This document shows, one piece after another, positions 1 through 12,104 of a stretch of DNA of 64,000 nt. Under the pieces are notes generated by a model. The model saw only the letters and a program-made list of their open reading frames with translations. It did not search any database and was not told the origin of the DNA. Every line of letters starts with the position of its first letter. Within the stretch, counting starts at the first letter, position 1. Source of the DNA: Inia geoffrensis (taxonomy: Eukaryota > Chordata > Mammalia > Artiodactyla > Iniidae); assembly GCA_036417435.1 (NCBI GenBank), contig CM070900.1:32651496-32715495 (forward strand), given 5' to 3'. Both the position numbers and the translations under genes were made by a program.

Positions 1-343
1 CTGGAAAAGAGAAAAAGGGAATCAGTCCCCAGGAAATCATGAATGAAAACACCCACAGCTGAGTAGATGCCTAGAGAACAGCCAGTCCAGGTGGGCACAC
101 GTGAAGCCTCTAGGGGAAGTTTGCTTTTTACAGTGAGACAGGTAGATTATCTGATGCCTTCTTCCTTACTCGGAGAAAACTTAAACAACCGAGGGAAGAA
201 TACGCAGTTGAATTTGTGATACGTTCACATAGAGCTAAGCAAAAAACAGCAAACAATTAATTACAGGGAAACAAAAATATACCAGAAAGGGAAGTTAGGA
301 AGTTAATCATAAGACCTAATACTGATCTGACTGGGAATCGGGG
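1..343. other. unassigned sequence, no gene seen
   Basis: Unique-looking, moderately AT-rich DNA. I see no recognisable repeat, exon or RNA gene. Confidence 0.5.
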
Positions 344-391
344 GTGTGTGTGTGTGTGGTGTGTGGTGTGTGTGTGTGTGTGTGTGTGTGT
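344..391. repeat. (TG)n microsatellite
   Basis: Alternating TG dinucleotides with two GTGG interruptions. On the other strand this reads as a run of Thr-His codons, which creates a meaningless open frame. Confidence 0.95.
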
Positions 392-2834
392 GCGTACACT
401 AGAGAACAGGGAAAAACAGAAGGTGAAATGCTGATCTTCATTAGGGGAAAGTGGACAGATAATGTTTAAAACTAAAAAATGAAAACATAGCAGTAGACAT
501 AAATTACTTAGAAATATGGAGGTAATAACCAAAAGACTGAACTAAATGGGTTGAAAATAGTTACTTGAAGAGTAGGAAATAATTGAGGGGGTGGAGTGAA
601 AGGACAGTTATTTGTCATAAAGTAGCTTGTGGAACAATTATATGCATATACTTGATAACGTTTTATGTATATTTAAATATCCTAAGTATATGCATATCCC
701 TTGATAAAAACAGAAACTAATTTTTAATATCTAAAACTTTAATATCTAAAAATCAATAATAAAATTAGTTTCCTAAAGCCTGAAATGTGGTATGACTTCA
801 GTAAATACTTTGATTTAAATAGCCTGGACAAAGCATCATTTAACTGAAGATACTCCATTAGAGCATCATATACCACACAAGGATGACAAAATAATTTCTA
901 AACTTACGTCGTCTTTGATCAAAGACAGTTGTTCAGAATGACGTGTCAAACAGGATTTTGAAACTGGCTGTAGGATCAGTGGAAAAGAGTCCTATGATGA
1001 ATTAATTATGTCTTCCATGAGCAGAAGAGTGGAGAATGGCAGCATATAGATGAAGCACTTTCCAACCTTGGTTAATAGGGTGACAGTAAGGTCTAAGGGG
1101 GTTCTCCGGTTTTCATCATGTGGTTTTATCTTGATCAGCAGTTTTATACATGGAATGATCATATAATTTATCAAACAAGTGGAGACATTTTTGAAAGTAA
1201 AAATGAGGCAGGAGGGGTGGCTATTAATAATTATGCTGGGACAACAGGTAGGAATGAGGGCAATTCTGAGAAAACCAGGACAGTCTCCATTTCTATCTGT
1301 TGCTCCAGCATATTTATTTATGGCCACCCTAAGTATCATCTATAATACTGAAGGGAAAATGGATCAGTTTGGTGCTAAAGTTATAGTTTAGGATTATTCT
1401 TAAATTGATGCTGAGGAGGTATTTGTAGGATATGAGAACGCTAACGGCCCTAGAAATGGCATAATGCAAGAGCTTGCAGAGCATGGATATACAACGGTGG
1501 CATTAAAGGCCACGTCTCTCTAAAATATATATATATATTACATAAATTATATATATATATATTTTTTCAGTTTATTCATAATCATAAAACTAATAAGACC
1601 TCAAAAAGAAAATATTAAAATTTAACTTTGCAGTTTACTATCTAGCAAGACAAATGAAAATATTATAAAGGCTATGACATATTATTATTTCCGTCTTGAA
1701 GCAGAGAAAAAGCTCTGAGACAGAAAAATGTGACTTTCTTTTGATCTGTTTCACTTTATTAGCTATTTTATCACTTGTTTTAACTATTATCTTCAGTTAA
1801 GTTAATGGTTTCCCTATATTATAGTTTGTTGACTAATTAATTTTGGAATTTATGCTTATTGCTCCCTTTCTTTTGCTTTCTCTATCTCATTTATTTCCTA
1901 ACTTCTTAAGTTAGATTTTTAATTTATCTTAATTATTTCTTGTGTTAGTATGTGCTTAGTGCCGTGACTTTTCATCTGAGCATGGCTTTGAATATTTTTT
2001 GTATAAGAAGTTGGGAACTGTACGTCTTTATTTCAATAAATTACAACTAGAAATGAGAGTGAAAATATTTCTGTTTTAAGTCCTAGGAAGAGAAAAATAC
2101 CTTCCTGAGCATATTAGCAAGGAGAATTAGCATGAGACTCATGGATTATGTGTTTATCTCCTCTTTTGCCCTATCAGTGGTACTATTCAGATTAGAGCAC
2201 AGTTTATAAATGTGAGGAAACCTCTCAGAAACATTTGCCTTTTCTCTATCTGATTTTAGGATCCAAGACAGTTAAGTATCTCAACAGCAATATGAGAAAA
2301 AGATCACAAAATGCTTTTTCTTAGAAACAAAGTATTTATAAAGTTCGTCCTGGCCTTTTATGTAACTTTGCTATATTAATTTAAAGTAAACAATTAGCCC
2401 ATTGAAATACAATTTTCCAAAAACTTTCATATAATGCTAACATAAATTTCACTTCTGCAAATATTCCCAAATATTTCACTTCAAGATGTAATTTTAATCT
2501 TTCAACAAAATGATTAGAAATAATTCAAAATAGGCTTATATTTAACTATTTGTTAATAAAGTATCCAGTGACATTTTTATAACATAATATTTTGATATAT
2601 AAATTATAATTTTAAAATATAAAAATAAATTTATATAATAATTCTATATTTATCATTTAAACAATTACAATTTTTATATGACTTCTATTTTAATCATAAG
2701 CTTCTAAAAATACACAGAAAACAAGTTATTTCAGCTGACATGAGAGATTAAAAAGTAGACCTAATATTATAGCTACCAGTCATATAACAATAACTAGTTT
2801 TAAGCCCGTAATCATTACCTGATTTATTCTTCAT
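392..2834. other. AT-rich unique sequence, no gene seen
   Basis: Mostly AT-rich DNA with stop codons in all frames. An AT-only tract lies at about 1522-1566. Around 1200-1340 there are phrases (a CAGGACAGTC block and a GGCCACCCTAAG block) that resemble the ends of an old DNA-transposon remnant, but the match is too weak to assign. Short ORFs here show no protein character. Confidence 0.5.
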
Positions 2835-2998
2835 CACACACTTCTGAGATACATATCATCTTTACTTCCACTTTATAAAGAAGAAACTGAGACTCATACA
2901 GATTATATAACTTGGTCACAATCACAGAGATAATAAGTAGCAGAGCCAGGATTCAAACTCTTGTAGAATGACTTCCAGTTCATTCTCTTAATCTCTTG
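2835..2998 (-). repeat. MIR SINE (ancient, diverged)
   Basis: Read on the plus strand this shows the reverse-complement MIR core in order: an AGAAACTGAGACTC phrase, a TTGGTCACAATCACAG phrase, then GCAGAGCCAGGATTCAAACTC. Diverged from consensus, as expected for an old mammalian MIR. Confidence 0.85.
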
Positions 2999-3426
2999 TC
3001 TAAAACTTAGTCAATGAACCAGCAGAATACTGTAGAAAGCGTTTGCACCTGGACAAGTGTTCTGCTCTGTTGGGCGTGCTCAGCACTCAGCACCATGCTC
3101 TGCACTTAGTAACCCATGAATTGACGCCTATTAAGTCAATAAACCAAGCACAAGGCCTTGAGTTTGAGGAAGAATCACACTTTACAGGAAAGACAACCTA
3201 AGGTCCTCCCAATTTATCCAGTAATACTCCCAACAATAAAGAAGAGACCAGGTACATGCTCCTTTGGATACAAATGATCACCAATGAGAATCCTATAATT
3301 TTCATGATTTGGGATACAAATTTTTAAAATGGTAAATTTCACATTAAAGCAAGAGTTCTTTTTACAAATACAGGACAACAACCAACCTTCACTTCTGTGC
3401 CAAATCTCAGTTATTTGATATCAGGA
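2999..3426. other. unassigned sequence, no gene seen
   Basis: Unique-looking AT-rich DNA between a MIR and a hAT remnant. Nothing recognisable. Confidence 0.4.
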
Positions 3427-3427
3427 A

Positions 3428-3660
3428 TAAACTGGTTCTCAACTAGTGGCTGTTTTGCCTCTTCCCAACCAGAGGACCATTTGGCAATCTCTGGGGACAT
3501 TTTTGCTTGTCACAACTTGGTCTGGGGTGAAAGTGCTGTTGGCGTCTAGGGGGCAGAGGACAGGGATGCTGCTAAACACTGTGTTAACACAGGGCAGCCC
3601 CTCAACAAAGAATTATCCAGCCCAAACTGTCCATAGTGCTGAGGTTGACAAATCATCAAC
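3428..3660 (+). mobile_element. hAT-type non-autonomous DNA transposon remnant
   Basis: Begins with a CTGGTTCTCAAC phrase like the CAGTGGTTCTCAAC ends of hAT/Charlie MER elements. It continues with ACCATTTGGCAATCTCTGG and GACATTTTTGCTTGTCACAA, and ends GCTGAGGTTGACAAATC, a decayed partner of the start. The 75-codon open frame inside it is incidental. The exact MER subfamily was not determined. Confidence 0.65.
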
Positions 3661-4103
3661 TACATATGTGTGATTTTTAATTTTGATGAAACTCTGATTT
3701 TTATTAATATAAAAGACGAAAATAATAACTGACTTGTGAAGTTAAGCAATACCCTCCTCTTCTCCATCCCTGGCCCAGGCTTTAAGTGACTAACAAGAAG
3801 AAAAAAAGGGAAATAAAGAAATGAATTCCTCTACAGTGCTATTCTAGAACTCAGAGAACGTGAATGGATGAAAACTACTAAGACTGTTCACTGTTTGTCT
3901 TGACTATGACTCCCAACTCTCCTTCATTCTCTTCAGTCTCTCTGAGGATTTCTGAAGGAAAACACGTACTCTGAGATCTGCCTTGTATGTTTTGCTTTTC
4001 CCTGTACCGTGCAACTCCTAGCATTCCTTCCTCTCTATCACAAACCATCTGGCTGTGTTTGCTTACTGCCAACACCTAAAGTCCCGACCAACACCTGTTG
4101 TAC
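3661..4103. other. unassigned sequence, no gene seen
   Basis: Unique-looking DNA with no identified repeat or exon. Confidence 0.4.
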
Positions 4104-4173
4104 AGAGGAGGAAGGGGAGAAGGAAGAAGGTGGGGAGAAAGAGGGAAGAAGGGAGAGGGGGTGGAGGGGAAGA
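4104..4173. repeat. polypurine tract
   Basis: Seventy bases of A and G on the plus strand with only two T interruptions, built from GGA, GAA and GGGG runs. It is low-complexity DNA that also produces spurious Arg/Glu/Gly-rich frames on both strands. Confidence 0.9.
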
Positions 4174-4889
4174 CACAAAAGGAGATACACTTCCCACATC
4201 TTTGGAGGTGCTCATTTTTGTTGTCTGGAGAGCTATTTATGCTCCCAGTAGGTACTGGGAGCATAATCACTGCAGAATAAGTAATATATTAGGGCTGGCT
4301 GTGAGCTGTGGGAACAGAAGTACAGTATTAATGTTTTGGCACACTTACTCAGCTATTTTCTTAAATTATTTAAATGAAAAGCTCTGGACTGTCCCACTCT
4401 CATTCACCACAGCTCTTGAGATTCTCTTTCGGTTCTGGATCTTTATCTCTGCACTCTCTTCCACCAAAATACATCTGCTAGGCATTTTATTCTTTCAGTT
4501 AACTGTTCACATATATTTGAAACATTAAGAAGAATTTGCTGGCTTCCAACTTTGTCAAGCTAGATTATTTGGATCAACCAGTCCTCTAGAAACAAGAGCT
4601 AAAAATGTTTACTTTGGTACTGAGCAAAGCAGTAGAAAAGAAAAAAAAAGGGGGGGGGCGGTTAGGGGAGAAGTCTCTTAAAACTGTGGGCACAGACAGG
4701 ACCTCATGGGACATTGTAGCCAAGATTATACATAGCTTGAGACAGCCAAGGAACCACCACCACCATGGTTGTGGCAAGAGCAGTGCAAAGCCATTCTGGA
4801 GATATGCAGAGACAGCATTAGCTTTGAGGAAATACCACAAATAATTTCCAAGGGCAATGACCATCAAGCAGTGTAAGATAATTAGATTT
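4174..4889. other. unassigned sequence with an A9G9 run
   Basis: No gene or clear repeat. At 4641-4658 nine A are followed directly by nine G, then a GCGGTTAGGGG segment, giving a locally G-rich plus strand. The section just before 4890 may already belong to the old L1 that follows. Confidence 0.4.
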
Positions 4890-6070
4890 GAAGAAACAAG
4901 GCAACATGAATGAAAATCAGCAGAAACAACAGATAGCATAAAAGACACAATTTAGACAATGAAATTATCAGATATAGATTTGAACACCAAGCCTACCACA
5001 TTTAAAGAAACAATCAAATATTAGCAATTATAGTAAATTTGAATGGATAAATGCTCAGTTAAAAGATAACTACAAAATTTTAAAAATCCAAATTATATCT
5101 TTTTATTAAAACCTAATAAGTAAAATCATAGAAAAAAGGTAGATCTTTTAAATAATAATCAAAAGAAACCTGGGGTGACTATACTAATAATGAACAAATA
5201 TATATTTTTAAAAAATATCATCAGAGACAAAGAATTTCACCACATAATGATAAAAGTTTCAATCCACCAGGAAGATTTAAAATTTAGATTGACATGCCTC
5301 TGACAGCATAATCTGGAGAATTTATAAAGCAAAAACTGGCAGGCCTACAAATAAACAAGTTTACAGCCACATTAAGAGATTTTAATATTCCTCTCTCAGT
5401 AACTAATAAAAGCAGCAGCAAAAGCTATGAGCAGAGATAGAGAAGATTTGATTACTATTCACTCTTGATTTACACATAAATATACTGCTCCCAACAGATG
5501 TAATTTTTAAGCACACATGTGATATTTTTGTAAACCTATTATGTTGAAATAAAAGAACAAATCTCAAAAATTTGCAAAGGATTGAAATTCTACAAGCATA
5601 ATCTCTAACCATAATAATTTCCTAACACAATGAAATTGTTAGAAATTAATTCAAAGATAATTAGAAATTTCTCATATGTTTGAAATTAAGAAGTGAACTA
5701 CATAACCCACAAATCAAAGGAAAAATATAACGGAGACTTAGAAAAGATTTTGGATTTGAGGATAACAAAAATACTACATATCAATACATATGGTACATAG
5801 CTAAAACTGTACTTTGAGAAAATGTATAGCCTTAAATACATATAATAGAAAAAAAGAAAGGCTGAACACTAAGTAATCAAACATTATCTCAGAAAGAAAG
5901 AAAAGAATGGCATAATAAATCCAACGAAAGAAGAAGGAAGGAAATTTTTAAAACATCAGAAGTTAATGAAGTAGAATACAAAACATAAAGTGGAGGGAAT
6001 CTATAAAGCCCAAACTGACAATCATGTGGCAAAACTGAATAAATTCAAAAAAATGAGGAGTAGAGTTAAT
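4890..6070 (+). mobile_element. old L1 (L1M-like) fragment, ORF2 5' half
   Basis: Heavily mutated but in the right order for L1 ORF2 endonuclease and the region after it. A TGGGGTGACTATACTAATA phrase and an ATAATGATAAAAGTTTCAAT phrase with CCACCAGGAAGAT come first. GAGATTTTAATATTCC (decayed GDFN region) follows, and a segment like the AACACAACATATCAAAA-type ORF2 region lies near 5760-5940. Many stops and frameshifts; no open frame survives. Truncated at both ends. The start is uncertain by a few hundred bases. Confidence 0.7.
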
Positions 6071-8142
6071 CAAACTCTTTTTTTTTCTTTATGGATAAAT
6101 TAATTTCAACAGTAACTGCCTCATAATCCAAAAGAATAAAGCTCTTGATATTCATGCTGCCAGTACCTTAAAATTATGAATGATTTGCCTTCTCCTAACT
6201 CTGTTAAATTGTAGAAATAAAACAATAAAGATTGTCCTATGAAATTGAAAATATAAACGAATATCAAATAGGTCAGCTAATAATATCATTTTTAAAGTAT
6301 TAAAGAGTTCTCAAGGCTTGGAAAGGTTGAATTTAACTAGATTGAAGATGGCAATATACTTTAAGACAGACTTTGGAGCAGAAGAGAGCATGATCAGTTA
6401 TGGAAGCCTTAGAGAAGACTTATCTGAAAACCAACAACATTCAGAGTACACGTGAAAACCCGTCTGGGGATAAGGATATCCTGCCGGCACAGTGATTCTG
6501 CCTGCCCTGGAAAGTATACCATATGGTGGCCATGACATCAAACATTCACCTTTTCTGACGACTTCCTTTTTTTCTGATTCTATGCTTGTCAAGGAGTCTT
6601 TTAAGAATTTGCTTCCATTTGCAGTTTGCCTACTGCGTGGATTCTTGACTTCCAGATTCAAAGAAAGTTAAGGCCCTCTCCACAAAGGAAAAAAATGGTT
6701 TGCAAATATACATGCAATTTTTCATGCAATTTTGGGAGATGATTGTGGAGACCATCCTGATACTCCAAGGCCTAAAGGGGAGAATGTGCTAAGTCAGAAC
6801 AATATCTGGACCTCCTGACAGTTCTATTTCTCAAGGTAAATTAATAAATTAGCATCCTGGTTTGACATTTCAGTCTCCTGTGGACCTTTTCAGGAAAAGT
6901 TGGTGTCTTTAAGTCTGAACAACTTTGAAAAACTGAGGAAAACAGCAATCTGTACAGCCAATGGCTAGATAGAGGTGGCTGGGTTTAGTGTTTTGTATGG
7001 AGGAATTTCAGTGATCAAGTGACTTTAGAAAGTAGGAATGCACCCCACATTACCTGCATCCCAGACAGTAATTATCAATGAGCAAAACCAGGTTGAATGA
7101 GTGTCTGACCTTCAAAATAGTTTTCATCTTTAAATTTCAGTTTTGTTAGATCTAAAACAAAAAGAGATTCATTCGTATGAGTCTGGATATTTCCCTTAGC
7201 CATTAATTTACAAACTTGGATATTAGATTTGTATCCAAACAGCTTAGAAATGCCAGTGAAACCAAAAATACATGAACTTGTTAGGTAATAATTTGGGGGA
7301 GGCTCCTTGGGAGATGAGTGAAAAAAACGAGTGAATGAGTCTATGTATATGAAGAATATTAAAAGAAGAGTGAATGAAGTTCTCAGACAAGTCTTTTAAC
7401 TTAATTAACTAATAATTTTTCAAGGATCCCAACAAATACTAATAGCAAAAGTTTAATTCCAATGCATAGTAAATAATCTTAAACATCACTGATGTCTAGT
7501 TTGAAGTAGCAAAGGCAAAAAAGAAAATGGTAACAAGTAAATCAGAAGAAAATTTAGTATGGGTGACCTAATCAAAGCTGTGAGTTTTTCTCCTTTCCTT
7601 TCTGTAAAAAAGACATAACAGGATTTTATTCATCCACATTTTACCCAACCATCATATAAATTCAATATTATATAGATTTCTAAAAAGATCAGCAGACATG
7701 AGAATGCTTTTCTTTCACATTTGCTGTGGCATTAATGAGATATGAAGACCAACGCGTGTACCTCCAACTTTTAAAGTTTAGCCTATATTCAAAACAATCT
7801 AAGCAAAGGAATTGATTTATCATTTCCCCCCTTTTTATTTTTATTTATATTCATCCACACAGAAGAGATTTGACACATTTCCATAAGGATTAGTTTTAGG
7901 CCCATGTCTCTACATTGGGAGCCTCAAGATGCACACTGGAATATTAGAACATTTATTTGGTGGTGGTTGTGATTTGTCTGAAAGCTAATGGAAGAAAAGT
8001 GTAATATAAGTCCTTGGCTACCTATGGGGAGGATCTAAGCTTACCAGGAGATGTTCCTTGTAGAATTCTCTAGAACAAATATTCTTTTTAAAGTAAAACT
8101 GTAAGCTTGAATTAATAATGGTCGATGTGCTGGTGACATTTT
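6071..8142. other. unassigned sequence, no gene seen
   Basis: AT-rich unique-looking DNA. An 87-codon minus-strand frame at 6398-6661 has no recognisable domain and no plausible splice context, so I do not call it a gene. Confidence 0.45.
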
Positions 8143-8318
8143 ATATTATAAAAGGTTTTTATAATATTTATATTATAATAATATTCATTATAATAAACTA
8201 AATAATATAATATTTATTATATAATATTTATTATACAATAAATAATAATTATATAAATATTATATAATATTTATAATATATTATTATAGAATACTTATTT
8301 ACATTATAAAAGGTTTTG
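8143..8318. repeat. AT-only expansion bounded by a direct repeat
   Basis: A tract made almost only of ATA, TAT and AAT words. The 15-base string ATTATAAAAGGTTTT occurs at 8145-8159 and again at 8303-8317, bracketing the AT-rich core. Confidence 0.85.
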
Positions 8319-9034
8319 GAGGACAAAAGTTCTCAAATAAAAATAAAAAATCTCCAAATCTTTAATGTTCAGCTTAAGACAAAACAAAATTCTCAAGAAA
8401 ATAAAAAATAATTGTCAATCAAATCTCTTTTACATACTCTGACTTGACAGCTCGGATTATAGAAAGATAAGAAATTTCTATTTAAACTAAATACATGAAG
8501 TCAAACTCAAGTCCCAACTCTTCATTTTCTCCTGCTGAGTCTTATAAATAATTCCATGAAGACTTTAATAAACACTGACTGATTATGACAATAAGGAACT
8601 TTCTTTGAAGTCAATGGGCCCTTAGTAGATGTAGAAATGATTGCTAAGGGAGAGAAATTCCTTTCCACTTTAATAACTGTCTATAGCATTCATAGTTTGA
8701 CAAGGCAGAAAGAACTATAACTCATGCATGAGAGACCACCCCTAATAAGACAGAAAGGAAGAGATGTATGTGGTGACCACAGACAGTTCAGGTTTAATTT
8801 ATTCCCCAAACACTACGCTTACGCTGAAGACGTTTTAAAAGCTGAAGATGAGACTAACAAGCTTGGGTTTTCTTCTGGTGGTGAGGGAACTCTTAATATT
8901 CTTGATCAAAGATAAATAACAATCCTAAAAAAGCTGTCTATATCCACAACTTATTTAGCTTCCGCACTTTCTTTTACTTATTAACGTCTGGATTCCACTT
9001 CTACCAAACATTTATGAGTCTGCCACTTCACTCC
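8319..9034. other. unassigned sequence, no gene seen
   Basis: Unique-looking AT-rich DNA. A 63-codon frame at 8724-8915 shows no domain and is most likely chance. Confidence 0.4.
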
Positions 9035-10055
9035 CTTTGTGCCTAATCCAATAGACATCTCAGTCCTTTTCACCCTTGACTTCTAGGTAATATTTGACAT
9101 TCCTGATCCCTTATTTTTTGAAATACTCTCTCACTTTTATTTTCCTCCTGTTTTGGATCTTTTCTTCTCCAGCTCATCTCTAAATGTCTATGTTCTTCAA
9201 GGCTTGGACCGAAACCTCTTCTCTCTTCACTCTACCCATTCTACCTGCATGATGTCATCCAAGCTAGAGATCTCCAGCCTATGTCTACAATCAAGATCTC
9301 TTAGGCATACATCCACATGCCTAACAAATTCTGAGGCCTCTTTAATGTTCTTTAAGTTTACGAAATGCAACTCAGCCAAAGCTGAAACTTATCTGCTTCC
9401 CCACAAACTTACTCTTCTAGATATGTTAGGTAATGGGAATTCTAATCAGTTGTCCTAAGCAGAAATCTGAGTTAGTGGTGAGACTTAGGTTTCTCCATAT
9501 AATACCCAACATAATCATAGCTTCCTCGGTATTCTTGCTAAAGTGTGTATCATGATTCTATCTCCTTAAAAATCTGTTTCTGATTCTCCACTGCCCACAA
9601 ATAAGGCTCACTTAAATATTACATTCAAAACCCTTTACTGACATCAAACTAAGTTTCCTGTCTTGCCTCTTTCCTCCCCTAAGCCCCTGTGCTTAGTAAG
9701 TCAGGCTGAACTGCCTACCATTCTTCAAACATGCCAAGAGTTTTCACATCTTTATGCTTTTCCCCTGTATTTTCTCTTCTTAAAATACCTGTGTACTCCT
9801 GTCAAGCCTTATTCATTCCCTAAGACTGAGAAGAAACACATAAGCCCTCAGACAGAGCTAATTCCATCCTCCCATGTGGTACCAAAGCACTTTGTTCAAT
9901 CTTCCACTCAGCACTTCTGTATGTAGTATTAAGATGTCTGCCTCACAAGCTGGAATACAAGCGCCATGAGTGTAGGTACTCTGTTACCTATATCCTTAAT
10001 GTCAAACCATGTAGCAAAATTTTGGTGCACTCAATAAACTTTTAACAAATACAAA
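9035..10055 (+). mobile_element. L2 LINE, RT end plus 3' end
   Basis: The first part follows the pyrimidine-rich L2 ORF2 end: a decayed ATTTGACATTCCTGATCCC phrase, TCTAAATGTCTATGTTCTTC, and ATCTCCAGCCTATGTCTAC. The second part follows the L2 3' region: GAACTGCC, CCTTATTCATTCCC, GCGCCATGAGTGTAGG, and the terminal TGCACTCAATAAA phrase. Open stretches of 101 and 87 codons inside are remnants or chance, not genes. Boundaries are approximate. Confidence 0.75.
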
Positions 10056-10189
10056 ATGTCAGCAGTAGCCTCCCAGTTATCGTAATCACAAGCCTATCAT
10101 GCTAGTGACATTTATAGGTCCATACTGACCCCAGAGTAAACACTCAGGTTCCCTTCTTGTCTCTCATTTGTGAGCTCAGGTTATATGTA
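10056..10189. other. short unassigned spacer
   Basis: No recognised repeat; lies between the L2 3' end and the candidate regulatory block. Confidence 0.3.
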
Positions 10190-10900
10190 TCTTACTGGTC
10201 CTTTTGCAGTCGAACATTTTCATTCTAGGGACCCTCGTTTTCAGGGGAGCAATGACTCCATCGGAAGCGGATTTATGTGGCTTCAAGTAGGTACGACCTA
10301 GAGGGGCGATCCTAATGGCACTTTCTGCTCACTCATCCCACATGTCTCATTCAGCTGTGGCTCACAAGGCTATAAAAGTGTCTCTGCCTGCGTGATGAAA
10401 CACGGCTACTCCAAGTATGGCAGAGATTTGAAAATAAAAAGTAAATCTCCTCCTTGGGTGGGATCCACATTATCATGCAATTTGTAAGCTGGCCCACGTG
10501 AGCCCATTTCAGGCACTTTTAGATCAGTGGAGCAGCTATTAAAGTGCCATCAAAGCATTTTTGACTCCATAGAATTAATCATGAAATCTGTTCCTGCCAG
10601 CTCACTTATCATATTCGAAATATTTAGAGCAAAATTAAATCGGACACCCACCGACAGCAACATTTTGCCCTTCAGAACGCCCCTTCATATTGATTTATTA
10701 AGGGCTGCCAGCACAGTGTACCAGAACAATTCATTATTTCTTTCTGGATGTTTCCGTATGCTTACAAATAGTCCTTGGGAATGAGAGGTATTATCTGACA
10801 GTCCTTTGACAGGGGTATATTTCAATTTGCATAACATTTGGGAGGTTTATTGTGATTTAAAGAAGTTTCATTTTAGTATCAGTGGCAATGGGTGATTTGC
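10190..10900. promoter_or_regulatory. candidate conserved regulatory block with TATA-like box
   Basis: About 700 bases with no recognisable repeat, balanced base composition and retained CpG sites (for example in CATCGGAAGCGG and GGTACGACC), unlike the AT-rich flanks. A CTATAAAAG box lies at 10370-10378, preceded by a CAGCTG E-box (10352-10357) overlapping a TGTGG motif. The second half contains homeodomain-type words such as TTAATCATGAAAT. This is inference from composition and motifs. No exon is seen downstream, and the 85-codon frame at 10527-10784 has no recognisable domain. Confidence 0.35.
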
Positions 10901-11349
10901 TTCAAGAAGTTTTAGAGCCAGGGTGGTCATCTGACTGTGGTGCCAGTCAGAGATAATATAAAACTGAGTGCATCACTGAATCCACTCTCCACTGTGATGA
11001 GGTGCTGTAAAACGCAGAAAGGAAGCATAATGTATCCTTTTATGAACTATGTAAATATTCTTTTTACTTTTGCTATTAAGATCTCAAATACCTGCATTGG
11101 CACTTGAATACCATGAAAGTTTCAAATGATTAGCTGTGACAATGCTAATTCCAGGCTGTAAAAGCAAACAGTCCTCTCTAATCCTGAGACAAAAGGCCTC
11201 CATCCCCAGACCTCAGAGAGGAATCATACTAGCAAAGCCACGGAACAACCACCCTCATGAGGCCCAACTTCACCACCTCATTTGTGTAAATAGTGTCACA
11301 CACAGATACAAATTAGAGATCGTCTTGTTTGAGTTAACAGGCTGCGTGC
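10901..11349. other. unassigned sequence, no gene seen
   Basis: Unique-looking DNA. May continue the candidate regulatory block above. The 82-codon frame running into the L2 is not gene-like. Confidence 0.35.
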
Positions 11350-12085
11350 TCATTCATTCCGTCATTCAATGCGTTTTTAATTGAGTCCCTACCGCCAGGC
11401 ATAGTTCTAAACCCTGGCCATACCTTGGGGAATGAGACAGACAAGGTCGCTTATACCTCGACTGGGGCAAGGGGAATGGGGACAGAAAATAAGAAAGAAA
11501 TAGACGATTGCAGGTGCTGTGGAGAAAATGACATAGGGAAAAGGAACAGAAGGTCACCATGGGATGGAGAGAAACTACATTTTCATTGAGCAGTCAGGGA
11601 AGTTCTCTATAAACAGCTGGGAGAAGAACATTCAGGCAGAGGAAACAGCATTAAGATTTTTGCTGGAAAAATAGGAATCAGCTTGTGTGTATAAGAAACA
11701 AAAGAAAAAAAAAAGCTGGAGTGACTGGAGCATGGTGTGGAGGAAAGAATGCTCGGAGATGAGGTCAGCTGGGCAGTTGTCAAATCCTTTGCGTCTTGTG
11801 TACATATAATACGGTTTATGTTTTAAAATATCACCCTGGGGCTTCCCTGGTGGCGCAGTGGTTGAGAGTTCGCCTGCCGATGCAGGGGACACGGGTTCGT
11901 GCCCCGGTCCGGGAAGATCCCATATGCCGTGGAGCGGCTGGGCCCGTGAGCCATGCCGCTGAGCCTGCGCGTCCGCAGCCTGCGCTCCGCAACAGTGAGA
12001 GGCCCGCATACCACAAAAAAAAAAATTAAAAAATAAATAAAATAAAATATCACCCTGGCTACGCTGTGGGGAAGTACTTTAAGTC
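11350..12085 (-). mobile_element. L2 LINE 3' end, split by a SINE
   Basis: On the plus strand this reads as the reverse complement of an L2 3' end. GAGTCCCTACCGCCAGGCAT and a CTGGCCATACCTTGGGGAAT phrase come first. CAGTCAGGGAAGTTCTC, CATTCAGGCAGAGGAAACAG and GGAGATGAGGTCAG follow, and after the SINE insertion ATCACCCTGGCTACGCTGTG. The CHR SINE at 11840-12043 sits inside it, so the L2 is older than the SINE. Confidence 0.75.
11840..12043 (+). mobile_element. CHR-type tRNA-derived SINE
   Basis: Begins GGCTTCCCTGGTGGCGCAGT, carries a tRNA-like A box (TGGCGCAGTGGTTGAGAG) and B box (GGTTCGTGCCC), and ends in an A-rich tail. A perfect 15-bp target duplication (AAAATATCACCCTGG) flanks it at 11825-11839 and 12044-12058. 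Compared with the other copies it lacks 15-16 bases near the 3' end, a deletion between two CAAC words. It carries the RNA polymerase III promoter boxes of its family; activity is unknown. Confidence 0.95.
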
Positions 12086-12104
12086 TCTATTCTCATATAC
12101 TGCC

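Noticed and set aside
257..532. 91-codon minus ORF with Thr-His repeats
   Set aside because: Driven by the (TG)n microsatellite; no domain.
4055..4528. 157-codon plus ORF
   Set aside because: Runs through the polypurine tract; its Arg/Glu/Gly-rich start is low complexity, and the remainder has no recognisable domain or splice context.
6398..6661. 87-codon minus-strand ORF as a possible exon
   Set aside because: No recognised domain, no convincing splice sites, no neighbouring exon.
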